Positions 1 to 10,879 of a DNA stretch of 64,000 nt are shown here, piece after piece (position 1 is the first letter of the stretch; each line of letters begins with the position of its first letter). The notes under the pieces were generated by a model, which worked only from the letters and a program-made list of their open reading frames with translations, did not search any database and was not told the DNA's origin. The DNA comes from Petrosia ficiformis (taxonomy: Eukaryota > Porifera > Demospongiae > Haplosclerida > Petrosiidae). The position numbers were made by a program, and so were the translations under genes. The stretch is from positions 1,383,501 to 1,447,500 of the forward strand of contig OX345636.1 in assembly GCA_947044365.1 (NCBI GenBank). Reading direction: 5' to 3'.

Positions 1-44
1 TTCATTACAATTACTGTTTTTATGTTTTTATTCTTACAATACAG

Positions 45-3000
45 ATGAAAGTAATGACACCAAGAAGAAGCAAGTAGATTCATCATTCTTACTCTTGGAT
101 AAAAATAAGAAGACATCTGAAGTACTTGAAACAGAGAAGGGAGAGCTACTTCTACGGATAGCAGAAAAAGAGAAAACATTACAACAAGTTTCAGGTAACT
201 TGTGTTAATTTGAATTAAATATGTTTACACTAGTGTCAACTGCAAGTATTATTATATTATGTTTGTATGAATATTCCTAATCAAAAATATTTATAACATG
301 ATTAGAAAAAAATAAATTGATGGAGAAGCAAAAAGAATTGCTGGATACGGAGAAGAAACAGTTATCATCACTTTTGGAGAAACAAATGAAGAAAACAGAA
401 CAACTTGAAACAGAAAATAAAGAACTACTGTCACAGATAAAGAGAGAAAAGGAAACATCACAAGAAGTTTCAGGTAACTTGTACATCTTGTATGTTATAA
501 AGTTATATCCGTCCTATACATTGTATCTAATACACAATATGAACAGAAAAGAGTGAATTGATGAAGAAACAGTACCAAGCACTGGAGACAGAAAAAAAGA
601 AATTATTATCTCTCTTGGAGAAACAGAGAAAGGAGTTACAACATCTTGAAACAGAGAAACAAGAACTAGTCTGTCAGTTAGAGCAAGAAAGAAAAGCTGT
701 ACAAGGTAATTTGTGACTAGGTCTGCATTAATATTTTACCTTATACATACATAATATGTGAGTAGAAATGACTGAATTGATGAAGCAGAACCAAAGAATG
801 GATACAAATTCAAATTCTCTCTCGGAGAAACAGAGGAAGGAACTTGAAGCAGACAAGAAAGCACTACAGTTTCAGTTAGATGAAGAAAGGAAAGAACTAC
901 AGCGAGTTTTAGGTAATTTCTTGTATTGGAAATGCAACTCATTTGGTTTCATAATCATACTATTATTAATTATCAGGCAAGTGTGATATGTTAAATGAAC
1001 GGAATGCTACACTTGAGACTGAATTAAACAAACAGCAGAAGATTTCAGGTAATTTATCTGTGTAGTGTTAATTGAAGCTAGCCATACCATCATGGATGAG
1101 TATATATTCATCTTATAATATAGGGAAGAGTGAGATGATGGAAGAACAGAATCAAAAACTTGAGGATGAGAAGAAAGCTTTACAATCTCAGTTAGAAAAA
1201 CAGATTGAACTCTCAGGTAATGTATTATGTTATGCAATACAATAATGAAAGTATAATTTTTAGAATGTGCTTGTCCATGCTACATATACCATGGTTACCT
1301 TTTGATGTGTTTAGGTGTGTATTTTGACTGCCAGGGATGGATCCAGAATATTTTGTTAAACACACATATACAGTGTTTGAAAATTTTAGTCATTTGCATT
1401 TACTTTGTATTTACATATACATATGATTATACATTAAGGCACACCTTTCAAATAGTTATATGGTTATTACATCATCAGACACTTTAATGATGTGCCTTCT
1501 AGTAGCAATGAAGCCAATGAAATATAAGAAAAGGGCCAATCCAAATATATTGCAGGACCCACAATAAATGATACAGCTTCAGTGGGTATCCACTGGGTAC
1601 ACCACTGAAGCTGTATCTTTTATAGTGTGGTTGGCAATACCTAGTAATAGATGTATGATACTTATTATATAGTATTTATCGTACTAATATTGTTTTGGTG
1701 CTGAGTAACCATTGTCTGTATGTGTATATAGATAAGTGTATTAGTGCTGAAGGAGAAGCAAGAAAAATGGTCAATCAACTAGAGGAAGGGAAACAACAGA
1801 TTGAGATTAAGAAAAATGAGTTACTCACTACATTAGAGGAAAAACAGAAGGAAATCCAACGACTCACAGGTACATCAAATTAGACTGCTTATATTATAAC
1901 ACTACCATATAAAATGCACATCACTATTGAAATTAAAATCTCTTAAATTTCATATCTTCATATAACTTAGACCAAAATAGTGGATTGGTTCGACAATTGG
2001 AGGAGGAGAAGGTAAAGCTACTCTCTCAGTTGGAGGAACAAACAAAGAAATCAAAACAATTGTCAGGTAATTATTAAATTGCATTTGATTTGGAGGAATG
2101 TAATAAGTTATTGAATTATATTTCAGTTGACAGCCTTTGTGAGGTGCTAGAAGCCACTGCAGAAGTTCAAAGACAATGGGAAGAACTCGGAATAGCTCTT
2201 GGCTTAGATCGTACTAAACTAACTGAAATATCTCAGACACACCACTCAATACTTCAGCGCCATTATCATTTGATGAGACTTTGGATTACAGATGTTGGAG
2301 CATCTTGGGGGGCACTTGTACATGCTTTAAAAAGTGAAGTACTTAATGAGAAAGAATTAGCAAAGAAAATTGAAAATGGTATGTTAATCATCCTCAACAT
2401 TTCAGAAGTATGTATTTTAGTTAGCTGAACAGAAATCAATATTACTATAATCATCCAGAAAATATTTTCGTTACTTTCCTTCATAGATCATGAAGGACAG
2501 CTCTCAAGTGTCCATGTAAAGGTGTTAGTAACTCAAAATGATAAAAAGTTAACTGGTCAGTTTATATGAAAACATAAATGTTAACTCTTTATGCACTACA
2601 ATTAACAATATAGAAGCTAATCTGGAAGATCTGAGAGCAATATCTTTATTGGAATGGAAAGCTGTGGGTCTAATGCTTGGAATACACGATGGAATACTGG
2701 AAAGCATTCAACATAGTCACTCCTCATCACAGGAATGCCAACATGCTATGCTAGAATGCTGGATTAATACTGGTCAGGCATATTGGTCAACCCTTGTAGA
2801 AGCTCTAAGAAGTCCACTTCTAGGAGAGGAGGATATAGCAGATGAAATCACTAAAAGATACCTCAGTACGTTGAGCATGTAAATATTCATATTCTCAAAT
2901 AACTATGTGCTGATAAATTACATGATAGACTTATGTAATGATATCTTTCAAATGGAATGTCTACACAATTACATTATGTTTCAAATGTTGCTAACATCTA

Positions 3001-6000
3001 TTAATAGTTATAATTTTAATGATCTGCAAGGCTGTCACTATGATTGCTGTGTTGATGTATATATATAAGGAAGTTTTGTCTTTAATCACTTGACACTTGA
3101 GCTATAGTACAGCCTACAGAAGAAAGCAGCTTGAAATAACTGGACAAACAGCAAGTATTAGCTTCTCTAGCTAAAAATAGGCTGTAAAGATTACACAAGA
3201 CCTTGAAAAGTAAACAGTATGGATAATGAAATAAATATTAATTGGTTTCCAGACATGAGAAAGTCAGTAATGATTAATGATGACACAATAAAGCAATCAT
3301 AGATATACATTTTCACTATTTTAATTTGTTATAATTAAATATAATAATTTCTTTTAGAAGTGAAAACTGATGACCAGTTTGATCCAACCAAACCAGAAGG
3401 GCCTGAGCAAGGTAAGAGTATATAATTTTATCAAATTGTATGTGTATATATTGTTTACAATTTGTTTTGTGATTCCATAATAATTATATTTAGCGTGTGG
3501 TTTAATTGCAAGTTTATTTGTTTCAGTAAAATTAAATACATTGCTTCGATATACAGGTGGTTTTAATGTCAGTACTGAGAAACTGGAGAAAATGAAGATG
3601 AAGATTAAACAGCGATGTTCTGATAAACCAAATGCTCAGGGAATTGCTTTTCTGATCGGGTTCCCAGATGGGACTGATGTTCATGATTTATCCTCGACAT
3701 TTGAAAACGATTTGAGTTTTGCTGTCTGGAGCAAGAGAGAAATAACTTGTTCTAAAATAGCTTGTTTGGTGAAAGCAGCTGTTAAAGTGCAATACCCTCC
3801 CACCTATAAATATATAGTGTTTTACTATGCTGGACACGTAGGTGTCAATAGATCTAATCATCTATTTTTAGTACCACAAGCAAGTAATGAAACAGAGATA
3901 TTGGATATCGAAGAGAATATTCTTTCTCCATTCAACGGAAAAAAAAATCGCCCATCTTGCTTATTCTTTTTCGATTCTTGTTTGAGTAAATGTCCGGCAA
4001 ACCTTTCTACAGAAATTGAGTCCAAAGACCACTGTGATTCATTGACACCTGTTGCTCTCCAAGAGAACATTCTAAATCTAAATGCACCAGTTCGGTCTCT
4101 TGTTGCATGCTTTGTAACCATAGTTCTACAAGGAGAAGCCATTACAAGAATTTGGAGTAAAACACTGTGTAAAAATCTGAAGGAGAAGGATCGTTCAATA
4201 AGTCACATTGTTGAGATGACATACGACACCGTCAAAGATGTTCACACTGCGCTTCATTATGAATCCTTTGTGGGTTCAATCTATTTGAATGGTATGAATA
4301 TGTAGTACATAGTTATAAACTATTTAAATTTCATTTGTTTAATCGTAGGAATCCCAAGATTATCATCAGAGCCTGTTACATCTGACAGTATTGTACGACG
4401 CCACAAGAATGACCTGTGCTGTGTATTAAATGATAAAGAAAATGACACAAGTCTATTTTCCCTAGCTGGTGGGCTTTTAGCTAGAGGAATCATTGATACT
4501 ACCTCCAAAAACGAAGTCTGTCACAAGAACAAAGAAGCCGATACTCTTCTGATTCATGTAGAAAAGGCTGTTCATGAGAATCCTGATATGCTAGATGTGG
4601 TACTAGAGGTAATGGAAAAAGAGTGTTGTCTTGATACTATTGTGAGGAGGATGAAGGATGAAACTGACACTGCTGGTATGTTACAATTAGAATAATAATT
4701 GAAGGAGAGCTAACCCATGCATGTAATTGTAATTAATATTGTGTAAATAGAAGATTAGTAATGAATTGTAGGTTTTAACTTTGTCACAATAGATAGCAAA
4801 ACTGTTTGTAGTAATAACACCATAATGTAATGATTGTTACATGAAATGTAGCATTTTAGTTCTGAGTAGTGCACCAACTAGCCTAAGTGAAAAAGCAACT
4901 ACATTTTGTGACAAAACTAGCACTGAATGCACAAAAATGGGAGGAATGTGCAGTACACTGCTTGTTTAAGGTGAAAGCTTAGGGACTTTATACACACTCT
5001 CCAAACCTTCTTTTTGCTATGCAAAGAACATGAGTGAAATTATTTTTCTGATATTTCCTATGTGTACATGTATGAAGTGTCATACGGTTGTGTGTACACA
5101 GGTGTGTGTGTGTGTGTGTGTGTGTGTTTGTGTTTGTGTATACATCTATGTGTCTCTGTGTTTGACCTAAAAAGTCACTGCCAAATTAAATATAGTAGAG
5201 CTCTGATCAAAATTCCTTTTGGGCCCAAATTATAACTACACATTACTAAAAGGCTTCCTTAATTATACATGCCCATATATCAAGCAATGTGTTATGTAAC
5301 TATGTTAATCATTGTAATTAACCCTCACCTACGAAGCTTAAGGCAGGACTGAGGGGTACTCTGATTCATTTTGTATGACAGTCTGTTTGTGTATTAGAAT
5401 ATTTTCTGCCAACTTAACAACACTGGGAATTTGAAGAGATCTCTTTTCTAAATCTTATGAATATAACTTTATAACGGAAAGGTTTTAGGAAAACATGTGT
5501 TTTACAATTTGAAGTCAGCTAATAGCCAGTAATTAACATGAATATTCCACAAACAAACAGACCAACAAAAATATTATGGTAACCTTTAGTTCCGTGCACC
5601 TATACAGACAAGGGTTGATAATGTCCTGCAGCACAGAACCCTTGCCACAGCAAGGACTGAGTACAGTATGATGTTATGTCTACTATATCCTTGAAGTCCT
5701 TCGAACTGTTATTAATTGAAAATATTAATAAAACCACTTCCTATGTATTGTTTTTATATCATAAAGGTAAAAGGATCCGTATGAAACGACCAGACACATA
5801 TGATATTTACAAGTTACTGAAAACCAAATCGGCTAACTGGGAAGATTTTGCAAGAGAATTAAGGATTAAAGAAAATGACCGCATGCAATTTCGAAAATTA
5901 ATTATTGCAACGTCTCCTGAGGATATTTTGGAGAAAGTCCTGGCCAAGTGGATAGAGTCAGAGACATGTGAAGTAACATGGAAGCGTGTACTATGTGCAT

Positions 6001-6149
6001 TGAAAGATTTGGAATATATTGACCTTATCAAAATAGTTCAAATGCACTTACGCAAAGAGGATGTTATCAGGAAATACTGCAAAACCGCAGATTTTAAATT
6101 CACTGGTGAGAGACTATTGAAAGTATTGTTTATTTCTTATTCTGTGTAG
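45..6149 (+). CDS. Coiled-coil / death-domain / caspase-like protein (5' end outside the window)
   Basis: Exons, all joining in phase 1: 45-194, 306-473, 547-705, 766-912, 977-1048, 1124-1216, 1732-1869, 1971-2066 (coiled coil), 2127-2378 (death domain), 2487-2555, 2614-2865 (second death domain), 3358-3411, 3527-4291 (caspase-like), 4349-4675 (helical, CARD- or death-fold-like), 5767-6105 (third death domain; reading through the donor stops at 6149). The caspase-fold exon has the core strand YIVFYYAGH with its His and, about 48 residues later, LFFFDSCLS with a Cys, so a His/Cys dyad of C14 type is present. The Cys context is DSC rather than the QACxG of classical caspases, which recalls paracaspases and metacaspases. 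Death domains recruit partners in apoptosis and innate signalling; a cytosolic adaptor/protease role is inferred. A further in-phase exon after acceptor 6305 is possible but weak. Confidence 0.85.
1570..1617. repeat. Perfect 16-bp inverted repeat in an intron
   Basis: Arms 1570-1585 (gatacagcttcagtgg) and 1602-1617 are exact reverse complements around a 16-base loop. Weaker pairing continues outward to about 1550 and 1640, as in a small foldback MITE. It sits in the 515-bp intron between coiled-coil exons 6 and 7, which is unusually long for this part of the gene. Confidence 0.7.
4676..5766 (+). other. Long intron of the death-domain gene, with a TG microsatellite
   Basis: This 1.1-kb intron separates the CARD-like exon from the last death-domain exon. 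It holds a (TG)n run at about 5101-5135. I see no coding signal in it. Confidence 0.6.
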
Positions 6150-7502
6150 ATGCATGTCAATGCTTGAACTTGTTATAATTTATCTTAAAACATATGCTCC
6201 ATTAAATTATATTTTGAGGAAGAACTGGCTAAATGAATTAAGCAGTGCAATCTAACCTGAATTAAATGATTAATTAATAATTAATTGAACTGTGTGTTAT
6301 TGTAGCCAGTTTTACACATTATATATGTAGTAGGGCTGGAAAAGTTTCAAGTGATCTATATGGTTTATACAGCAGAGAATGGGGAATTTCTCCCCCTCCC
6401 CTTCTCCAGATTTTAGTCCAAAATTACTTGTACATGAAAAACACAAGCCACCAGATGTATGCACTGATAGCATAAATTCAATAACCTTTCTGTGCAAAGT
6501 ACACTCCCACACTCCCCATTTAACAATGTGTTTAGAATAATTTATTTTGCTCCCTCTAATATCAAATCATAAATGACATCCTGACCTATATTAAGTTTAC
6601 ATTCATTGCCATGTAGCTTATAATCTCACATGTCACTCAGTGTGCCAAAATAAAATAATTTTATAGTGAAAAAATTATGACTTGGGCCTAAAATTGTTTT
6701 CTGATGACTTGTATCAATCACTACTGATGGCACTAGTGTCTCTACCATTTGTGAACTCAAAAACTGGGGCCTCATAGGTAATTGCAACTGCAGTCTTACT
6801 ACTCATTCAAAGTTCTAAATGATGACTTCCTCATGTATAAACTTATACTTACTTGTTAAAACTTCTTGTATCATCATTGTACTGTTTCTCTGCTATAATT
6901 ATACAACTGTTATTAGCAGTTTTACATTCTTTCTAAGTCTTCCTGCTGGTCAATAGCTCAAGCGCAGAGTTCTTTTATATGCCATGCCCATTAATTGCCT
7001 GAGTCCCCACAATGATATAATTTCCTTAACTATGTACACAGCACATACTTGATCACATAAGTGACACAAATATATATATACATTAAACCCCGTGAAATGA
7101 AATTATAAGGATGGCCCTACAGTCAATAAAAACTGCACAGTTTATAAATTCTTTAAAATGTTGTGTTCAATTTATTTTATTGGTATTTCATTTTGTTTTT
7201 CAGTTATTGAGGAAGTTTAATTTCATGACAAGAAAACAAGATATGAACAGTATTGCTGTTATAATTATGTATTTCCCTTTAACTTTTGACATTACCCTTG
7301 CTGTATAGGTAGGAACATTTTATTTTTTTTGCCTTTAATTTGTTACAGATAATAATTGTGCTGTTATTAATCTTTTGAAAGGAAAGAACCTATTTTATAA
7401 CTGATAATAATTATATATTAGCTATACATAATAATAATTTTATCTCAAATTATCCACTTGTCTGGGACAGTAACAGGTTTTATAAATCAATTATAAACAA
7501 AA
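6150..7502. other. Intergenic, no supported gene
   Basis: AT-rich sequence. A 66-codon frame near 7111-7308 has no splice context, no recognisable domain and biased composition, so it is not called. The stretch 6306-6475 could be an extra terminal exon of the upstream gene, because it is open in the right phase, but nothing else supports it. Confidence 0.5.
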
Positions 7503-7510
7503 ACTACAAC

Positions 7511-7796
7511 CAGGGCTGCTGAGAGGGGGGGCAACAGGGGCAACTGCCCCGGGCCCCACATTCTCTTGGGGCCCAAAACGTTTTGACCATTATTATATAG
7601 ATGAGTTACATATAAGCTAGCTAAAACAATAATAATAGTTATAATTATTTATAGCTATAACGAAAAAGAGGTGACGTGATAACGTGTAATGCTGAATGAG
7701 CAATTATTGTTAATAACACGCAATTAATTAATTAACCACACCCACTATGAATAATTAATTTGAACCTGGGCCCCTTTCAGCCTCTCAGCGGCTCTG
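7511..7796. mobile_element. hAT-type MITE, 286 bp
   Basis: Terminal inverted repeats of about 16 bp (left cagggctgctgagagg; right end reads cagagccgctgagagg in reverse complement, 2 mismatches). They are flanked by an exact 8-bp target duplication, actacaac, at 7503-7510 and 7797-7804. Termini starting CAGGG/CAGAG with an 8-bp duplication are the hallmark of the hAT superfamily. There is no coding capacity. Confidence 0.88.
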
Positions 7797-7965
7797 ACTA
7801 CAACACTATGGAGAACCAAACACTTGGGAGAACCTACAAGTAGTTTTGCCCTTCAGAAACATTATTATTCATTACAACACCCCTAATCACGCTATGACAG
7901 ATTTATAATCCCTTCTGTGATGATATATTCATTACAAGCTTAAGGAAATGAAAAGTGGTCAAAAG

Positions 7966-8498
7966 CAGGGGTGGATCTAGCCAAAACTTCTTGGTGGGTC
8001 TAGCATATGAGGAAGTTGTAATGTTAGCTTTATTACTATTTATTATTATTACAATTATAATAATAGTATAGTATAGTACAGCTTGTGTTCAATACAGTTA
8101 ATCAATTTAATACTATTCATCTGTTTTTGTCTGAAGCTGCAAACTGATCAAGTGCATGTATATTATCGAAGTCCAGTGATGCCTTTGCCGACTCATCAGA
8201 AGAAGAATGAGACATCAATTGCATAATTTATTATTAATATTTAAGATCAGTTGATTTATTTAATTTTTGCATATTCTTTACATAGACTTCTGGTGCCCTA
8301 CTACAATCAAATAAAGCAAGCTGTTTTGACATCTCTCACTTCGGCAACTTAAAACAGAAAAGCTGTAACAACAGCTCTGACAACACTTGCAGTCTAGTGC
8401 AAACATTGAATAATTAGCTATTATTGAATTTTTTTTTTTTGAGAGGGTGGGCCTGACCCATCCTGGCCCATCTTGGCCCACCCATAGATCCATCCCTG
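7966..8498. mobile_element. Second hAT-type non-autonomous element, 533 bp
   Basis: The left end caggggtggatcta pairs with the right end (reverse complement cagggatggatcta), 13 of 14 bases. An exact 8-bp duplication, gtcaaaag, lies at 7958-7965 and 8499-8506. It is a different family from the element 170 bp upstream, judged by its internal sequence. No transposase frame is visible. Confidence 0.88.
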
Positions 8499-8506
8499 GT
8501 CAAAAG

Positions 8507-9450
8507 TAGCCAAATCTTTTATTCCAGTATAGTGGATACTACTATAATGATTTCAGTTTTATTAGTTTCTGCAATAATATTTTACAACACTTGTTCCACA
8601 CATCATTATAAATTATATAGCTTATATGTATAATAGAACAAGCATTTAATTATGAAGTATGCACATGTGCTTATGCTTGCCAATTTTGTTGCAATTAAAA
8701 GATTATAGTCATTATACTTAATTAAATGGTATTTCATCGGAATCTAATTTCGACACATTTTGAAATTTGAGCCCCATAACTTTCCAATGGTAAAACTAAT
8801 AATTATAAAAATCATATAATTGAAATTTTGTCTAAATGTTTGCTTGCTTGGTAACATTATGCTATAATAAAGAATTATGTAAGCCTATGGTTGTTATTAT
8901 GTAGAAGTGGTTAGTTTATTGTTTGCTAAATTCAAAAAAAGCTACTGCAGCTGCAAACCTCATTAATACAGGAAAGAAAGAATGATAGGCTATATCTAAA
9001 ACGTTTATCAATTTATGTACAACTGCAGTTTCTTTTTTCCACAATGTCTTGTATTAGATTGCAGTGATGTCACTAGTGAAGCACCACTTGAAACCAAATA
9101 TAATACTGAGATTGCCTATAAATTATAATTATATTAGTCACGGATCTTAGGGGCACCATATATTATCAATATACAAGGAAACATTCTAATTAGTCATACA
9201 TAGAATTACCATTCCCAAATGTATAACTATGGTATGCCTATTATATCATCACATGTATGAGTGGTTTAAACCCTACTATTTGATGAACAAACTTTAATGC
9301 ATGATTTCATATGATATATAACTTTCACCAGTATTTCTGCAATCTACAAAGAATATTCAAACCATTCAAAAAAAATAATGTAAAGAAGAATAATAAAAAA
9401 CATTTTCCGTGAAAAGGAAAAATGTAGGGATGTCAAAATCTGAAAAACAT
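8507..9450. other. Intergenic, nothing recognised
   Basis: AT-rich, no sustained reading frame, no clear repeat. Confidence 0.5.
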
Positions 9451-9451
9451 A

Positions 9452-9590
9452 GGCTAAAATAGGACCCAGAATTAAACAAACCACTTCCATATAACCCTAC
9501 ATAAGTACTTAAGGCAAAATACAAAAAGCAGTACTTATGTAAGCTTATATTATTTAAGTGGTTTGTTTAATTTTGTGTCCTAAGTTAGCA
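9452..9590. repeat. Foldback (palindromic MITE-like) element
   Basis: Arms 9461-9486 and 9556-9581 are near-perfect reverse complements over 26 bp, with pairing extending a few bases outward. An inner pair (cataagtac / gtacttatg) lies between them. Most of the 140 bp could fold into one hairpin. No target duplication was identified. Confidence 0.65.
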
Positions 9591-9639
9591 GCCTCTCAAC
9601 ATTGTTCACATGAAGATACAGATATGGGGAGTATAGTAA

Positions 9640-10135
9640 TGCAAAAGAGTCAAAGCAAGAGGAGTTGAAAGAAGAGCAGAAATTGAAGGAAGAGGAAGAA
9701 GAGAAGTCAAGAGAAGAGCAAAAAGTGAAGGAACTGGAAAAACAAGGAAGATAGAAAAGAAGAGAAGACAAAATGAAGCAACAAAACCAAGAAGATAAAA
9801 ATAAAAGCGAAAAAGTACAAAAGAGGAGGAGAGACTACCAAAGGAAGGAAGAAAGAAGTAGGAGACAAGAATAGAAAAGACTGAAAAAAATGATTGATGA
9901 GGAAAATGAAAAACGAAGGAGAAAGAGGCAACTTGAAATATAAAAGAACAGACGAAAATCAAAAGGTTTACCCACCTCAGGTACCTCACTTTCCCTTTTG
10001 TTACACTGGACAAGTTGTGATGTCATTTCCTCCATATACTGGTGTCCCTCACTATTGCCAAGTTACACAGCCTGCAGTTGGCATAATTCCTATTGCTCTT
10101 TTATCCTCCTCCTCCTTCTCAAGTTGTTGTTGCAC
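9640..10135 (+). pseudogene. Decayed K/E/R-rich ORF followed by a proline-rich stretch
   Basis: One forward frame reads as a highly charged coiled-coil-like protein (KEEQKLKEEEEEKSREEQ and similar) but is cut by three stops within about 300 bp. From about 9960 another frame reads a hydrophobic, Pro/Tyr-rich segment (PPQVPHFPFCYTGQV). The purine-rich strand also creates long serine/phenylalanine-rich frames on the opposite strand, which are shadows. It lies just outside the left repeat block of the CACTA-like element and may be a relic of an older copy or an unrelated gene. Family unknown. Confidence 0.35.
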
Positions 10136-10145
10136 CTGGGGGATT

Positions 10146-10520
10146 CAAGTTGTCCTATGTCCTAGGATATATTTGGATATCCTTTGATGATTGGACTGTA
10201 TCTATGTGTTCTGTATTAAATTAGTCCTATGTCCTCAAATATATTAGGAAATTTTTGGATACTTCGACTTGTATCTATGTCTCCTAACTTGAAATAGTCC
10301 TATGTCCTAGGATATGTTGGGATATACATTAATACTATTACTTGTATCTACGTTTCATAAGTCCAAATAGTCCAATGGCCAAGGTTAAGTTTGGATATTT
10401 TTTGATACTTGCAATTCTATCTATTTGACCTAAGATCAAGTAGTCCTATGTATTAAGTTCAAGTAGTCCTATGTATTAAGTTCAAGTAGTCCTATGTATT
10501 AAGTTCAAGTAGTCCTACCA
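10146..10520. repeat. Left repeat block (tcctatgtcctaggatat family)
   Basis: Several degenerate copies of a roughly 55-60-bp unit containing tcctatgtcctaggatat, followed by ctttgatacttggacttgtatctatg. It ends in short 27-bp units (agtcctatgtattaagttca) at about 10439-10520. The same family recurs at 19220-19440. Confidence 0.75.
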
Positions 10521-10879
10521 CATGAAACATATGTGAATGCAGACTTGCATATTCAGCAATACTAATCAGCATATCATTGGAATCAAGTGAGTATGCAGGA
10601 TTGGCTACTAAGCAAATCCAGACTCAGCATAAGTCTGCATGTGGACACTTTCAGGATACTACTGTTATGCAGTTACTGCATAATCAGTACACATATTAGT
10701 GAATACTCTCTGCATTTTCACAACATTCATTTGGTATGCATATAGGTATACCTATCCTTTGAATTCTATATAATTATTAATAATTATTATTATTAATTAA
10801 TGTGTAATTAAATTTGAATCATAAAATTTAATATTATGCAAAAGAGACCAAAGAAACTAAATAAATAATTATTATTGTT

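Noticed and set aside
7111..7308. 65-codon ORF
   Set aside because: No splice context, no homologous motif, Phe/Ile-rich composition typical of AT-rich non-coding DNA.
9606..10035. Hydrophobic Ser/Phe-rich minus-strand ORFs as membrane proteins
   Set aside because: They are complements of the purine-rich charged ORF on the plus strand; several overlapping frames show the same bias.
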